Shown: positions 42,903 through 51,086 of the stretch, one piece after another
How positions within the stretch are numbered: the first letter of the stretch is position 1
Layout: every line of letters starts with the position of its first letter
Source: Rhodospirillales bacterium
GTDB lineage: Bacteria; Pseudomonadota; Alphaproteobacteria; Rhodospirillales; Defluviicoccaceae
Reading direction: 5' to 3'
Length of the DNA stretch: 64,000 nt
NCBI GenBank assembly: GCA_016710335.1
Contig: JADJXQ010000005.1
Span: forward strand, 1-64,000
Notes under the pieces: generated by a model
Told to the model about the DNA's origin: nothing
The model's database searches: none
What the model saw: only the letters and a program-made list of their open reading frames with translations
Position numbers and translations under genes: made by a program

Positions 42903-44256
42903 TTGAGCCTCTTGCAGAAAGCTGATTTTATGTGGTTTTGGTTTTTGTATGAATGGTTTAGGTGGCTTGGGGTTGTGGTCGAACGAGTCTTAGGAGGTTG
43001 TTTGCCGTTAGTGCCAGGATTCCGAAGCCTAGGTGACAGAGGACTTTGGCGTGGCCGCGGACGCGGACGGTGCAGGCGCCGAGGTTGTCTTTGAGGGCTC
43101 CGGCGCCGCGTTCGGCGGCGACTCGTGCATGGAAGCGGCGATGTTCAGGGAGTGCGAACCGGATCCGGCGGAGACGCTTCTGCTCTGCGGCGTTTTTGGC
43201 CCGGCGGCCGGGGTGGTGGCGGTTGCTGGCTTCGATCATGGGCTGGTGGCCGAGGCGTCGGCTGTAGTCGGCGATGGCGGTGGCTTCGTAAGCGCTGTCC
43301 ATGATGTCGTAGAGGTATTGGATGCGCCCGGAGGTGATGGTGATGAGGGGGATGGCGACTTGGCTGTCGTGGACCGAGGCGGAGGTCAGCACGGCGGCGA
43401 CGGGGACGTCTCCATCGGCGATGTCGAGATGGAGTTTGTAGCCGATCCACTGGTGGCGGAAGCCCTTGCTGTTGCGTTTGGATCCGACGTCGCAGCGGGT
43501 CGGCAGGTCGGCGAGCATGGTCCTGAGATCGAGGTTTGGTTGGCGTTTAAGGCGGTCGGAGCGGCGTTTGGTGACGGCTTCCCCGGCCTTGGGCCGCCCG
43601 CGCTTTCGCTTCGGCGCTGAGTCTTTGGGCGGTGGCGGGGGTTTTTCGCGGGCATCGATCCCGGTGGCGTCGCGGGCGACATGTTCCACCAGGCGGCCGT
43701 CGTGGCCGAATTTGACCAGGGCCTCGTGAACCCGTTCGAACAGCCCGCTGGTCGCGAACTCGGCGAAAGCCCGCGAGAACGTCGCTTCACTCGGGACTTG
43801 GCGGCGCCGTTCCCAGCCACAGATGCGTCGCAGACGGCCATCGACGTCGAGACGTTCGATGAGGGCGGCGGTGGTGGGCAGATGGAGAATGGCCTTGGCG
43901 ACGAAGGCCCGGGCGATGGCCCGGCGGTCCTCCGGCGGCCGCCCGCGGCCCCCCGGCGGCGGCGGGATGTGGGTTTCCAGGTCGAGCATGTCGAGGACGA
44001 GGACGACTTGCTCATGCTTGGCCGTGAGTTCGTCCACCTCCTCCCGCAGCCAAGGGAACAGGGTGCCTTGGATGTGGCTCCAGCATCGCACAAGCCGATC
44101 CCTGCTCTCAGACATACAGAGATAATAACCAAAGATACATAAAACGCCACAGCAAAAATCAAAACTACAGCGGAATGATCCACTACAAATACAGAAACGT
44201 GCGGATCAGAACTCAAATACTACTTCATGCCCTTTTTGTTTCTGCAAGAGGCTCAA
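42903..44256 (-). mobile_element. Complete-looking DDE insertion sequence (1.35 kb)
   Basis: Perfect 18-bp terminal inverted repeats, TTGAGCCTCTTGCAGAAA at 42903-42920 and its complement at 44239-44256, enclose one full-length transposase gene. I cannot identify a clear target duplication. It separates the nonulosonate cluster from the next gene group and could still be mobile. Confidence 0.8.
42958..44115 (-). CDS. DDE transposase (IS5/IS1182-like)
   Basis: 385 residues, intact. The N-terminal domain is FARAFVAKAILHLP-like, with WERRRQVPSEATFSRAFAEFA. The catalytic acids fit ARDATGIDAREKP (first Asp), YLYDIMDSAYEATAIADY (second Asp) and HARVAAERGAGALKDNLG (Glu). A Lys/Arg/Pro-rich linker (DSAPKRKRGRPKAGE) sits between. 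The exact IS family is not certain; the DUF772/DDE_Tnp_1 type is my best call. Confidence 0.8.
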   Translation of the reverse strand: MSESRDRLVRCWSHIQGTLFPWLREEVDELTAKHEQVVLVLDMLDLETHIPPPPGGRGRPPEDRRAIARAFVAKAILHLPTTAALIERLDVDGRLRRICGWERRRQVPSEATFSRAFAEFATSGLFERVHEALVKFGHDGRLVEHVARDATGIDAREKPPPPPKDSAPKRKRGRPKAGEAVTKRRSDRLKRQPNLDLRTMLADLPTRCDVGSKRNSKGFRHQWIGYKLHLDIADGDVPVAAVLTSASVHDSQVAIPLITITSGRIQYLYDIMDSAYEATAIADYSRRLGHQPMIEASNRHHPGRRAKNAAEQKRLRRIRFALPEHRRFHARVAAERGAGALKDNLGACTVRVRGHAKVLCHLGFGILALTANNLLRLVRPQPQAT

Positions 44257-44371
44257 AAGTACTCAGTATCCGACTCCGTGCGTCGGGTTTGGCCGGTACC
44301 GAAGCGCCTTGACCTGCCCTTCACGAAAAGAACAAAATAGCAACTATGGGCCGCGGGCTCAATGGTCAAGC

Positions 44372-44401
44372 TTGATTGTGAGATACGAAATTTTATATAA
44401 T
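44372..44401 (+). promoter_or_regulatory. Sigma-70-like promoter before the toxin/antitoxin-like pair
   Basis: TTGATT (44372-44377), an 18-bp spacer, TATAAT (44396-44401). The next GTG is at 44415. A start about 7 bp past the -10 would give an almost leaderless message, because the GGAGGA site lies at 44403-44408. Either the true start is slightly upstream or the mRNA has a very short leader. Confidence 0.5.
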
Positions 44402-44414
44402 CGGAGGAGAGCGG

Positions 44415-44864
44415 GTGCGAGTTGAGATTGAGTTCTACCGACCGCCTTCCGGTGCGGCTGAGGACTTGGGGCGCTATCTGGACGACGTGCGGTCAATCGC
44501 GTACGCGCTGAGGGATGCGGAGGGAGAGAAGCGAGCAACGGATGTCATCGAAACAGGCCTCCGCTTTCTCGTCGACCTCCGCGAGGTTTTGCAGGAACTG
44601 GCGTTAGCTGACGACGGCCGGGGTGTGGACGGAATGCGGAAACACTTGAGGGAACGACACACGGCATGGATGGAAATCCCGTCCTGGCCCTCCGCGTTCA
44701 CCATCTACCGGACGGACGGGGCGCCATGTGTGGTCTTCTGCTGTGTTGTGGCGCCCGGCTACGTTCGTATCATCGGTCTCGCCGTCGTCGGCGCCGCATC
44801 GGACCTTGAGGACGCACCGTGCAAAGCCAAGATCGTAGCGCGCTGGCGGTCATTGGAGCTTTGA
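44415..44864 (+). CDS. Small protein, possible RelE/HigB-type toxin
   Basis: 149 residues from the GTG at 44415 behind GGAGGAGA. The C-terminal part (EIPSWPSAFTIYRTDGAPCVVFCCVVAPGYVRIIGLAVVG) loosely resembles RelE/ParE-like mRNA interferases, and an XRE-type regulator follows 39 bp later, the gene order of HigBA modules. No catalytic residues can be named with confidence. Family uncertain. Confidence 0.4.
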   Translation: MRVEIEFYRPPSGAAEDLGRYLDDVRSIAYALRDAEGEKRATDVIETGLRFLVDLREVLQELALADDGRGVDGMRKHLRERHTAWMEIPSWPSAFTIYRTDGAPCVVFCCVVAPGYVRIIGLAVVGAASDLEDAPCKAKIVARWRSLEL

Positions 44865-44903
44865 GAGTGAAACTGCCTGTCGCATCGAGAAGGATTGACG
44901 ATC

Positions 44904-45332
44904 ATGGCGAGTGAAAGCCGGAAACGGCCTGCCCGCGCACCGCGATATGTCTTGCCGGCAATGACGGGTTCCGAGGGCGAGACGGCGACGCCCCATGGAG
45001 CGAGCCTCATGGACCTGATCAGCTCGCTGGAAGCGAATGACCCGGAACTTGCCGCCCTGGCGCCGATGTCGAGTGCGGCGGTGGAGGCGGGCGAACTCGT
45101 CCGCGCCGTCCGGCTTGCCGCCAACATGCCGCAAAAGCGCTTGGCGGAGGCTGCGGGTTTGAGCCAGCCGGCCCTCAGCGCGGTCGAGCGGGGTGAGGGC
45201 AAGGACGGCCCCACGTACCGGACGCTGCGGGATCTGGCGCGTGCCCTCGGCTTGCGCATCGCGTTTGTTCCCGCCGCCGCAGCCGCCGAGGCTCCGGAAG
45301 AGCGACCCAGGCTGGCTCGGCGGCAACGTTGA
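44904..45332 (+). CDS. XRE-family helix-turn-helix regulator (antitoxin-like)
   Basis: 142 residues from the ATG at 44904 (GAGAAGG upstream; a TTG at 44895 is an alternative). The HTH_3 domain is in the C-terminal half: LVRAVRLAANMPQKRLAEAAGLSQPALSAVERGEGKDGPTYRTLRDLARALGLRI. The N-terminal 70 residues are disordered-looking. It probably binds its own promoter region and neutralises the upstream small protein, as in HigA. Confidence 0.75.
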   Translation: MASESRKRPARAPRYVLPAMTGSEGETATPHGASLMDLISSLEANDPELAALAPMSSAAVEAGELVRAVRLAANMPQKRLAEAAGLSQPALSAVERGEGKDGPTYRTLRDLARALGLRIAFVPAAAAAEAPEERPRLARRQR

Positions 45333-45347
45333 ATCCACGCCGCCGCG

Positions 45348-45662
45348 ATGGACTGGCTCGGCGGGATGGAGGTGCTCGGCGGCTTGCTGGGCGTGGCCGG
45401 ATCGATCGTTCTCGCTATCCCGGCGTGGCGGGACCTGAAGAACAAGGACCTGTGGGACCTGCTTACGCAGATCAGGAGGGTGCCCGGCGCGAGCGAGCCC
45501 GACCTCCGCGAGTTGAAATGGCTGATCCTCGACAGCGTCCTCGGCGGCTTCCGCGTCCATCAGTGGTGCACGTTCGGCGGTGCGGCGTTGCTGGCGCTCG
45601 GCTTCGCGCTGATCGCGGTGGCCGGAGGGCTGCGAGTGTTCGGCCTTGCTGCGCCGACATGA
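45348..45662 (+). CDS. Small membrane protein of unknown function
   Basis: 104 residues with two hydrophobic segments (MEVLGGLLGVAGSIVLAIPAW near the N-terminus and FGGAALLALGFALIAVAGGL near the C-terminus) and a charged middle (RRVPGASEPDLRELKWLILDSV). It lies 15 bp after the XRE gene, so may be co-transcribed. I recognise no family. Confidence 0.6.
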   Translation: MDWLGGMEVLGGLLGVAGSIVLAIPAWRDLKNKDLWDLLTQIRRVPGASEPDLRELKWLILDSVLGGFRVHQWCTFGGAALLALGFALIAVAGGLRVFGLAAPT

Positions 45663-45728
45663 TGCTTTCAACCGGCGCGGCGACTTTGGTAGGTTGAGCA
45701 CGACTGCGGCGCGCGAGGGGACCCCGCC

Positions 45729-46733
45729 ATGCATTACAAGGCTGCGACACCGACGGAGCTTCCGTCCCAGGTGACGCCGAAGACCGTTCTGATTACCGGC
45801 GGCGCCGGGTTCCTCGGCTCGCACCTGTGCGACCGGCTGATCGCCGAAGGGCACGACGTGTTGTGCGTCGACAATTTCTTCACCGGCTCCAAACGCAACA
45901 TCCGGCATCTGGTCGGCCATCCCCAGTTCGAGTTGAAGCGGCACGACGTGACGTTTGCGCTCTATGTGGAGGTAGACGAGATCTACAACCTCGCCTGCCC
46001 GGCGTCGCCGATCCACTACCAGCACGATCCGGTGCAGACGACCAAGACGTCGGTGCACGGCGCCATCAACATGCTGGGCCTTGCCAAGCGGCTCCGCTGC
46101 CGCATCCTGCAAGCCTCGACCAGCGAGATCTATGGCGATCCCGAGGTGCATCCGCAGACCGAGAGCTACTGGGGGCACGTCAACCCGATCGGGTTGCGCT
46201 CCTGCTACGACGAGGGCAAGCGCTGCGCCGAGACCCTGTTCTTCGACTATTACCGACAGCACCGGCTGCCGATCAAGGTAGCCCGCATCTTCAATACTTA
46301 CGGGCCGCGCATGCACCCGAACGACGGCCGCGTCGTCTCCAACTTCATCGTCCAGGCGCTACGTGACTGGCCGATCACGATTTATGGCGACGGCAGCCAG
46401 ACCCGCGCGTTCTGCTATGTAGACGACCTGATCGACGGCTTCGCGCGGCTGATGGCGAGCGCGGACGACATGACCGGCCCGGTCAACCTGGGAAACCCGG
46501 CGGAATTCACCATCCGAGAGTTGGCCGAGCAGATCATCGCGCTGACCGGCTCCCGCTCGATGATCGTGCACGAGCCGCTGCCGGCCGACGATCCCAGGCA
46601 GCGGAAGCCGGACATCTCGCTTGCCGGATCGGCCCTCGGCTGGGAGCCTCGGGTGCCGCTTGCCGACGGCCTCGTCAAGACCATCGCCTACTTCGCCGAC
46701 CTGCTCGACTCGCCCAGTGAAGTTCCGGCCTGA
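45729..46733 (+). CDS. uxs: UDP-glucuronate decarboxylase (UDP-xylose synthase)
   Basis: 334 residues, extended SDR. It has GGAGFLGSHLCDRLIAEGHDVLCVDNFFTG, the UXS-typical IYNLACPASPIHYQHDPVQTTKTSV, ILQASTSEIYGDPEVHPQ, GLRSCYDEGKRCAETLFFDYYRQH (Tyr/Lys pair) and RIFNTYGPRMHPNDGRVVSNFI. It converts UDP-glucuronate to UDP-xylose. It overlaps the end of the convergent sulfotransferase gene by 46 bp. It supplies xylose for a surface glycan. Confidence 0.9.
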   Translation: MHYKAATPTELPSQVTPKTVLITGGAGFLGSHLCDRLIAEGHDVLCVDNFFTGSKRNIRHLVGHPQFELKRHDVTFALYVEVDEIYNLACPASPIHYQHDPVQTTKTSVHGAINMLGLAKRLRCRILQASTSEIYGDPEVHPQTESYWGHVNPIGLRSCYDEGKRCAETLFFDYYRQHRLPIKVARIFNTYGPRMHPNDGRVVSNFIVQALRDWPITIYGDGSQTRAFCYVDDLIDGFARLMASADDMTGPVNLGNPAEFTIRELAEQIIALTGSRSMIVHEPLPADDPRQRKPDISLAGSALGWEPRVPLADGLVKTIAYFADLLDSPSEVPA

Positions 46734-47824
46734 GCCCGGCGGATCGTGGTGCGGTCCATGGCGGAGATCAGCAGCATCTTCGCCAGGGCGCGGAGTTTGC
46801 GGCGGACCGTCGGCATGGCGCGGATCATGTGGACCGTGCGTGGTCCTGTCGTCGGCTGCTCGAGATCGTAACCGGCGGTGCGGGCGGTGCGCCATGTGAG
46901 AGCGGAGATCAGCGCCACCTGTTCGGGGGTCAGGTCGCGGCGCCAGCGATGGAGCGGGGCAGTGCTGATGCCCGTGTAGGATTCGCCGGGGGTGTTGGAG
47001 GCGCCGCCGCCGAGACCCGCCAGCGCCGCTTCCAGCGCTGCCGGCGCCATGGGCTCACCGACCGTCCAGGCGAAAACCCTGTTGAGGGTGGTGACCGGAT
47101 CGACGAGAAAATCCTCGAAGCGGACGATCATGGAGATGTCCGGATGGCGGCGGGCGAAGCGCAGGCCGACGGCCACGGTGGTCCGCCAGTAGAGGGCGAA
47201 GTCGATGATCTCCGCCGTCAACAGGCTGTGGCCGTCGCCTTCCGGCGCCCGCTTGGATGCATGGCGGGCACCGGACAGGATCGAGCCGCGGGGATCGCGC
47301 ACCAGGAACACGAAACGGGCGTGGGGAAAGGCGCGGCGCAGCTTCTCCAGGCCGCGCCAGTTCCCTGATTTGGTCTGCCAGCAGCGGACCTGTTCTGGTA
47401 CCTTGCCGCAGCCGCCGGCGGCGAGCGCCCGCAGCGGCAGTAGTTGAAACAGGCGCTTCAGATCGGGGCGGGCGAAGCATTCCGCCATGTAGCGGTTCAG
47501 GCGGTCGCGCTGCTCGCGGTCGAGAGCGGCGTCGGCGGTGTAGCCGGGTAGCCCCTCGAAGCGTCGGCGGAGCGTCTGCGCGTCATCCCGCGTCGCGTAG
47601 GACCACACCCGGTCCATGAAATAGCTGACCGGTGCTGCGACAAGGTGGCGGGGGTGCAGGCCAATGGCGTTATTGATGATGCTCGTGCCGCTTCGGGTCG
47701 GGCCGACCATATAGACGAGGTGCTCGAGCGTGTCCTGGCGCAGGCCGTCGAGGCCGAGATCCTCAAGCTCCACTGTTCGTCTTTCGCCCCGCCAAGTGCG
47801 CGCATTGGCGCGCCGGGCAGACAA
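46688..47824 (-). CDS. Sulfotransferase family protein
   Basis: 378 residues from a TTG (a GTG at 47774 is an alternative). The 5'-PAPS loop is VYMVGPTRSGTSIINNAIGLHP; the 3'-phosphate region is ARFVFLVRDPRGSILSGARHASKR. Then comes VRFEDFLVDPVTTLNRVFAW. It follows the ParA/PilZ fusion gene with 1 bp between, so is probably in that operon, and overlaps the convergent uxs gene. Confidence 0.78.
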   Translation of the reverse strand: MSARRANARTWRGERRTVELEDLGLDGLRQDTLEHLVYMVGPTRSGTSIINNAIGLHPRHLVAAPVSYFMDRVWSYATRDDAQTLRRRFEGLPGYTADAALDREQRDRLNRYMAECFARPDLKRLFQLLPLRALAAGGCGKVPEQVRCWQTKSGNWRGLEKLRRAFPHARFVFLVRDPRGSILSGARHASKRAPEGDGHSLLTAEIIDFALYWRTTVAVGLRFARRHPDISMIVRFEDFLVDPVTTLNRVFAWTVGEPMAPAALEAALAGLGGGASNTPGESYTGISTAPLHRWRRDLTPEQVALISALTWRTARTAGYDLEQPTTGPRTVHMIRAMPTVRRKLRALAKMLLISAMDRTTIRRAQAGTSLGESSRSAK

Positions 47825-47825
47825 T

Positions 47826-49676
47826 CTATGCGCAGGCGGAAATTGTCAACCGATCGGCATCGTCCGCGCATTCCGCGCGGGTCATCGCCGGCGCCGACAC
47901 GATCGACGACATCAGGGCCCGAAGCTCCTGACGGGCCGCGACGTGGGACAAGGTCAAGGCGATGCCGCTGTCCTGGTCGCGGAGGTCGAGCAGGGTCAGG
48001 CCGAGGAGGAACAGTTCGCGATAGATCACCCGTTCGCTCAAGCCCGGGGCGATGCGGAAGTCGAGCGCGGTGGCGAGATGGGCGAGGGTATCGGCCATGT
48101 CCCGTTTGTTACGGGCGTCGAGATTGGTAAGGCGGTTGCGCATGACCAGCCAGTCGAACCCCGCGTCCCCGGCAGCGCGTCTTTTGCCGCGCGTGCGGGC
48201 GACGGTTTCGCCGAAGCGGGCGTGGTCGATGAACGTCAGGGTGCGGGGATCGATCTCGGCCAGCACGTCGAGGTCGAGGAAGCTGTCGTTGATGGGCGTG
48301 ATCAGCACGTCGGCGAGGGCGAGAGCGCGCGTGGTGAGCGGAGAGGCGCGGCCGGGGGTGTCGATGACGATCACGTCGACGAACCCGGCGAGGCGGTCGA
48401 GGGCGGCATCGAGGCTGTCGTCGTCGGCCTGCGGCGCCAGGTGGCACTCCGGCATCAGGAGTCGCGAACCGTGCGCCATGTCGTGGGCGCGGCGATTGTC
48501 AATGTAGCGGCTGAGGCTCGCCTGCCCGGCATCCAGATCGACGCTCGCCACCGATAACCCCTCATGCAGCAGTCCCACGATGACGTGCATGGCGATTGTC
48601 GACTTGCCGGAGCCGCCCTTGAGGTTGCCGACGACCACTACCCGTGCCCGGCGCGCCGCTGCCTGTGGGACCGAACTCGGTGCCCGGGACGCCGGTGGTG
48701 CTGTTGGAATGCTCGGCTCCGGCTCCGGCTCCGGCTCCGGGTCCAGCTCCGGCTCCGCCGTTTGCCGGGCGTTGGTCATCACGGTTTCCAGGCGCGCTGC
48801 GAGGAACGCCTGCTCATGGTCGTCGAGCGCGAGGTGGAGGCCATAGCGGCCCGCCTCGCCGTGGATCACGGTTGCCGCGTAGTGGCCGACGAACGGGATA
48901 TCGACGCAGACGGTTTCGCCCGCGCCCAGGGCGGCGTCGACGGTGATGCCGGCGCCGCTTCCCGAAATGTCGACCAGGCGCCCGGCCAGGCGCTCCTTGT
49001 CGCGGCCACCGCCGTCGCGCATCACCGAGATGTCCCAGCGTGCCTGCCAGCGCGGATGGCCGCGCCGCTGGGCCGGCGCCGGTTCGGCCGGCGACGAAGG
49101 GGCGGCCGGGGTCAGCTTGGCGAAGCGTCCGGCGATGTATCCCCACAGCATCGGGATCGTGTCTTCACCATCCGTGGCGCCAGCCTGCTGCGGCACGAAC
49201 ACCGGGCACACGGTGCCTTGCTGGGCGAGGTAGAACACCACCGCGTCCTTTGGCCCTTTGGCGCCGACGCCGTCGACAACGAAAAAAAATGGCTTCCGGC
49301 ACTGCTTCACGGCGCCAACGACGGCGTCGAGGCGATCCAGCTCCGCCTTCCGCGGCCCGACGCAGACGACGACCACGTCGGCGGACGCCAGGACTGCCGC
49401 AAAGCCGGTGTCGTCATGCGCATATTGGGCGGCGACGATGGCGCACGCGCAGCCGTCCGCCGCCAGCGCTTCGAGCGATGCCGCGAGGCCGGACGAGACG
49501 GTGTGCACCACGTCGACCGCCGCGGTGTCCGCCGCGGCGAGCGGCTGGGATGCGGCGTTGTCCACAACCACCAAGGCGGAAGTGTCGCCGGCCCGCACCG
49601 CGGCCGCAGCGACCTGCTCCGCCAGTTCGGAACGCGCTCTGCTGCGGCCTTGGAAAACGAACGAAACGACGTGCAT
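47826..49676 (-). CDS. Three-part protein: ParA-like remnant, PilZ domain, MipZ-like ATPase
   Basis: 616 residues. 1-185 look like a ParA fold without a P-loop. 203-300 form a PilZ domain (RRGHPRWQAR with the RxxxR feature, then DISGSGAG as the D/NxSxxG motif), which binds cyclic di-GMP. 308-345 is a Pro-Glu repeat and Ala-rich linker. 346-600 form an ATPase with GNLKGGSGKST (350-360) and the MipZ-like SVASVDLDAGQASLSRYIDNRR. MipZ places the division site in alphaproteobacteria by binding ParB. A version carrying a c-di-GMP sensor would tie positioning or polar assembly to that messenger. A function in pilus or glycan localisation is equally possible. Confidence 0.78.
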   Translation of the reverse strand: MHVVSFVFQGRSRARSELAEQVAAAAVRAGDTSALVVVDNAASQPLAAADTAAVDVVHTVSSGLAASLEALAADGCACAIVAAQYAHDDTGFAAVLASADVVVVCVGPRKAELDRLDAVVGAVKQCRKPFFFVVDGVGAKGPKDAVVFYLAQQGTVCPVFVPQQAGATDGEDTIPMLWGYIAGRFAKLTPAAPSSPAEPAPAQRRGHPRWQARWDISVMRDGGGRDKERLAGRLVDISGSGAGITVDAALGAGETVCVDIPFVGHYAATVIHGEAGRYGLHLALDDHEQAFLAARLETVMTNARQTAEPELDPEPEPEPEPSIPTAPPASRAPSSVPQAAARRARVVVVGNLKGGSGKSTIAMHVIVGLLHEGLSVASVDLDAGQASLSRYIDNRRAHDMAHGSRLLMPECHLAPQADDDSLDAALDRLAGFVDVIVIDTPGRASPLTTRALALADVLITPINDSFLDLDVLAEIDPRTLTFIDHARFGETVARTRGKRRAAGDAGFDWLVMRNRLTNLDARNKRDMADTLAHLATALDFRIAPGLSERVIYRELFLLGLTLLDLRDQDSGIALTLSHVAARQELRALMSSIVSAPAMTRAECADDADRLTISACA

Positions 49677-49729
49677 GCTGCTAATCCCGTTAACGTAACA
49701 TTGCCTTACGCCCTGCCTGGCAAGGGCCG

Positions 49730-50218
49730 TCAGCGCGTTTCGGCGGCGGACGACAGCTTATCCAAGTGCGCGGTGATCCCTGTTTCCAGGATTTTCTGCA
49801 GCGTCATGCCGAGGCTCTCGGAAAGGTCCCTGCACCGCAGATAGTCGACCTCGCTGAGCCGCACCGTCATCTTGTGCCGCTTGCTTTTGCCGTGGGGCGC
49901 ATCGACACGCGCCGTCTCGCGCGACGGCGTCGTCGGCTGTGGTGCGTCTTCAGGCATCGGTCCCGTGTCGCTCCAGTCGAGATCCATCGGCGGTGGCGGC
50001 GGCGCTGGCTTGTTGGCGCGCTGGATGAGGAACGCCAGCGCGCCGCTCTCGCGGCCGGGGGGCGTGTCCTTCGAGCGCTGGAACCGCTCTTTCGCGTACG
50101 ACGCAGGGGGCGCGGTGCCGAACAGGACGCGGGCGGTGGTCGGCGCGGCTTCGCCTTTGCGGGCGAACAGGGTGTCGAGGGCGTACATGACGTTAGCCTG
50201 GGCGTGGGTGCTCATCAT
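49730..50218 (-). CDS. Small regulatory/partition accessory protein (RHH-like C-terminus)
   Basis: 162 residues from the ATG at 50218, 2 bp after the ParA stop. The last 50 residues (SKRHKMTVRLSEVDYLRCRDLSESLGMTLQKILETGI) look like a ribbon-helix-helix or small coiled-coil domain. The centre is Pro-rich and disordered. It probably assists the upstream ParA, as small DNA- or partner-binding proteins do. Family not identified. Confidence 0.5.
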   Translation of the reverse strand: MMSTHAQANVMYALDTLFARKGEAAPTTARVLFGTAPPASYAKERFQRSKDTPPGRESGALAFLIQRANKPAPPPPPMDLDWSDTGPMPEDAPQPTTPSRETARVDAPHGKSKRHKMTVRLSEVDYLRCRDLSESLGMTLQKILETGITAHLDKLSSAAETR

Positions 50219-50220
50219 CG

Positions 50221-51027
50221 TCACTCCGCGGCCGCTGGCGTCTGCTGCGGCTTGCGGTGGCCGAAGCCGCGGCTCTTGGCCACTGGATGAAAGATCCCGG
50301 ACGTGCGCGTCACCCGCGGCAGGGCCTCGTCCAGGCGCGAGCCCAGGTATGACCACATCTCCCGTATTTCGCCTGCGGACCGGCTCTCCGGGTCTGTTTC
50401 CATGACCGTGCCGCCGTGGATCATGCTGGTGGCGAAGTCGACCCGGTCATGGAGGGTGACGGGCGCTACGGTGCCGTGCTGGGAGAGCGCGACGGCGGTC
50501 TCGCCGGTGATACGCGCGCGCCGGTTGGCGGCGTTGATGGCGAATACCAGAGGCTTCCGCAGGGACTCGACGATGTCGAGGGTCGGGCCGACGGCGCGCA
50601 GGTCGTGGGGCGACGGCCGCGTCGGCACCACCACCAAGTCCGCATAGGCGACGATTCGGCTGATCATCTCGGTCACCGTCGGCGGCGTGTCGATGAATAC
50701 GTAGCGGACGCCGGCGCGGTCGAGCTGGCGGATGTCCTCGTGCAGGTACTGTCCGGAAACCCGGAGGAACAACGGCGTCTCGGCGGCGCGGGCGTTCCAC
50801 CACTGGGCGAGGCTGCCTTGCGGGTCGGTGTCGATCACCGCCACCGGCCCTTGGCCCGCCAATTCCGCCTGCACGGCGAGGTGGCCGCAGAGCGTGGTCT
50901 TGCCCGAGCCGCCTTTCTGGGAGGTGAATACCAGCACCCGGATCTGGCGCTGGCTGGCCGGCGTCATCGGTTCGTAATCGGCCGGGTCCGGGACGTTGGG
51001 GCGGGGCGTTTCGCTGTGGTGCAACAT
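50221..51027 (-). CDS. parA: ParA-family partition/localisation ATPase
   Basis: 268 residues from the ATG at 51027; the upstream part of the open frame is a shadow of the TPR gene. It has the deviant Walker A KGGSGKTTLCGHLAV, VIDTDPQGSLAQWW and VFIDTPPTVTEMI, then RPSPHDLRAVGPTLDIV. There is no ParB gene or parS-like repeat nearby, so it is probably an orphan ParA that places a cellular structure rather than DNA. It stands in one operon with the RHH-like protein and the MipZ-like fusion. Confidence 0.85.
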   Translation of the reverse strand: MLHHSETPRPNVPDPADYEPMTPASQRQIRVLVFTSQKGGSGKTTLCGHLAVQAELAGQGPVAVIDTDPQGSLAQWWNARAAETPLFLRVSGQYLHEDIRQLDRAGVRYVFIDTPPTVTEMISRIVAYADLVVVPTRPSPHDLRAVGPTLDIVESLRKPLVFAINAANRRARITGETAVALSQHGTVAPVTLHDRVDFATSMIHGGTVMETDPESRSAGEIREMWSYLGSRLDEALPRVTRTSGIFHPVAKSRGFGHRKPQQTPAAAE

Positions 51028-51086
51028 GTCTTGAACTCCAGAGCTGTGAGTGACGTGAGACCGTTCCGGCGTCTTCGACCGGTGCG

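Noticed and set aside
48711..48765. GGCTCC-type tandem repeat
   Set aside because: It encodes the Pro-Glu linker of the PilZ/MipZ-like protein; ordinary low-complexity coding sequence.
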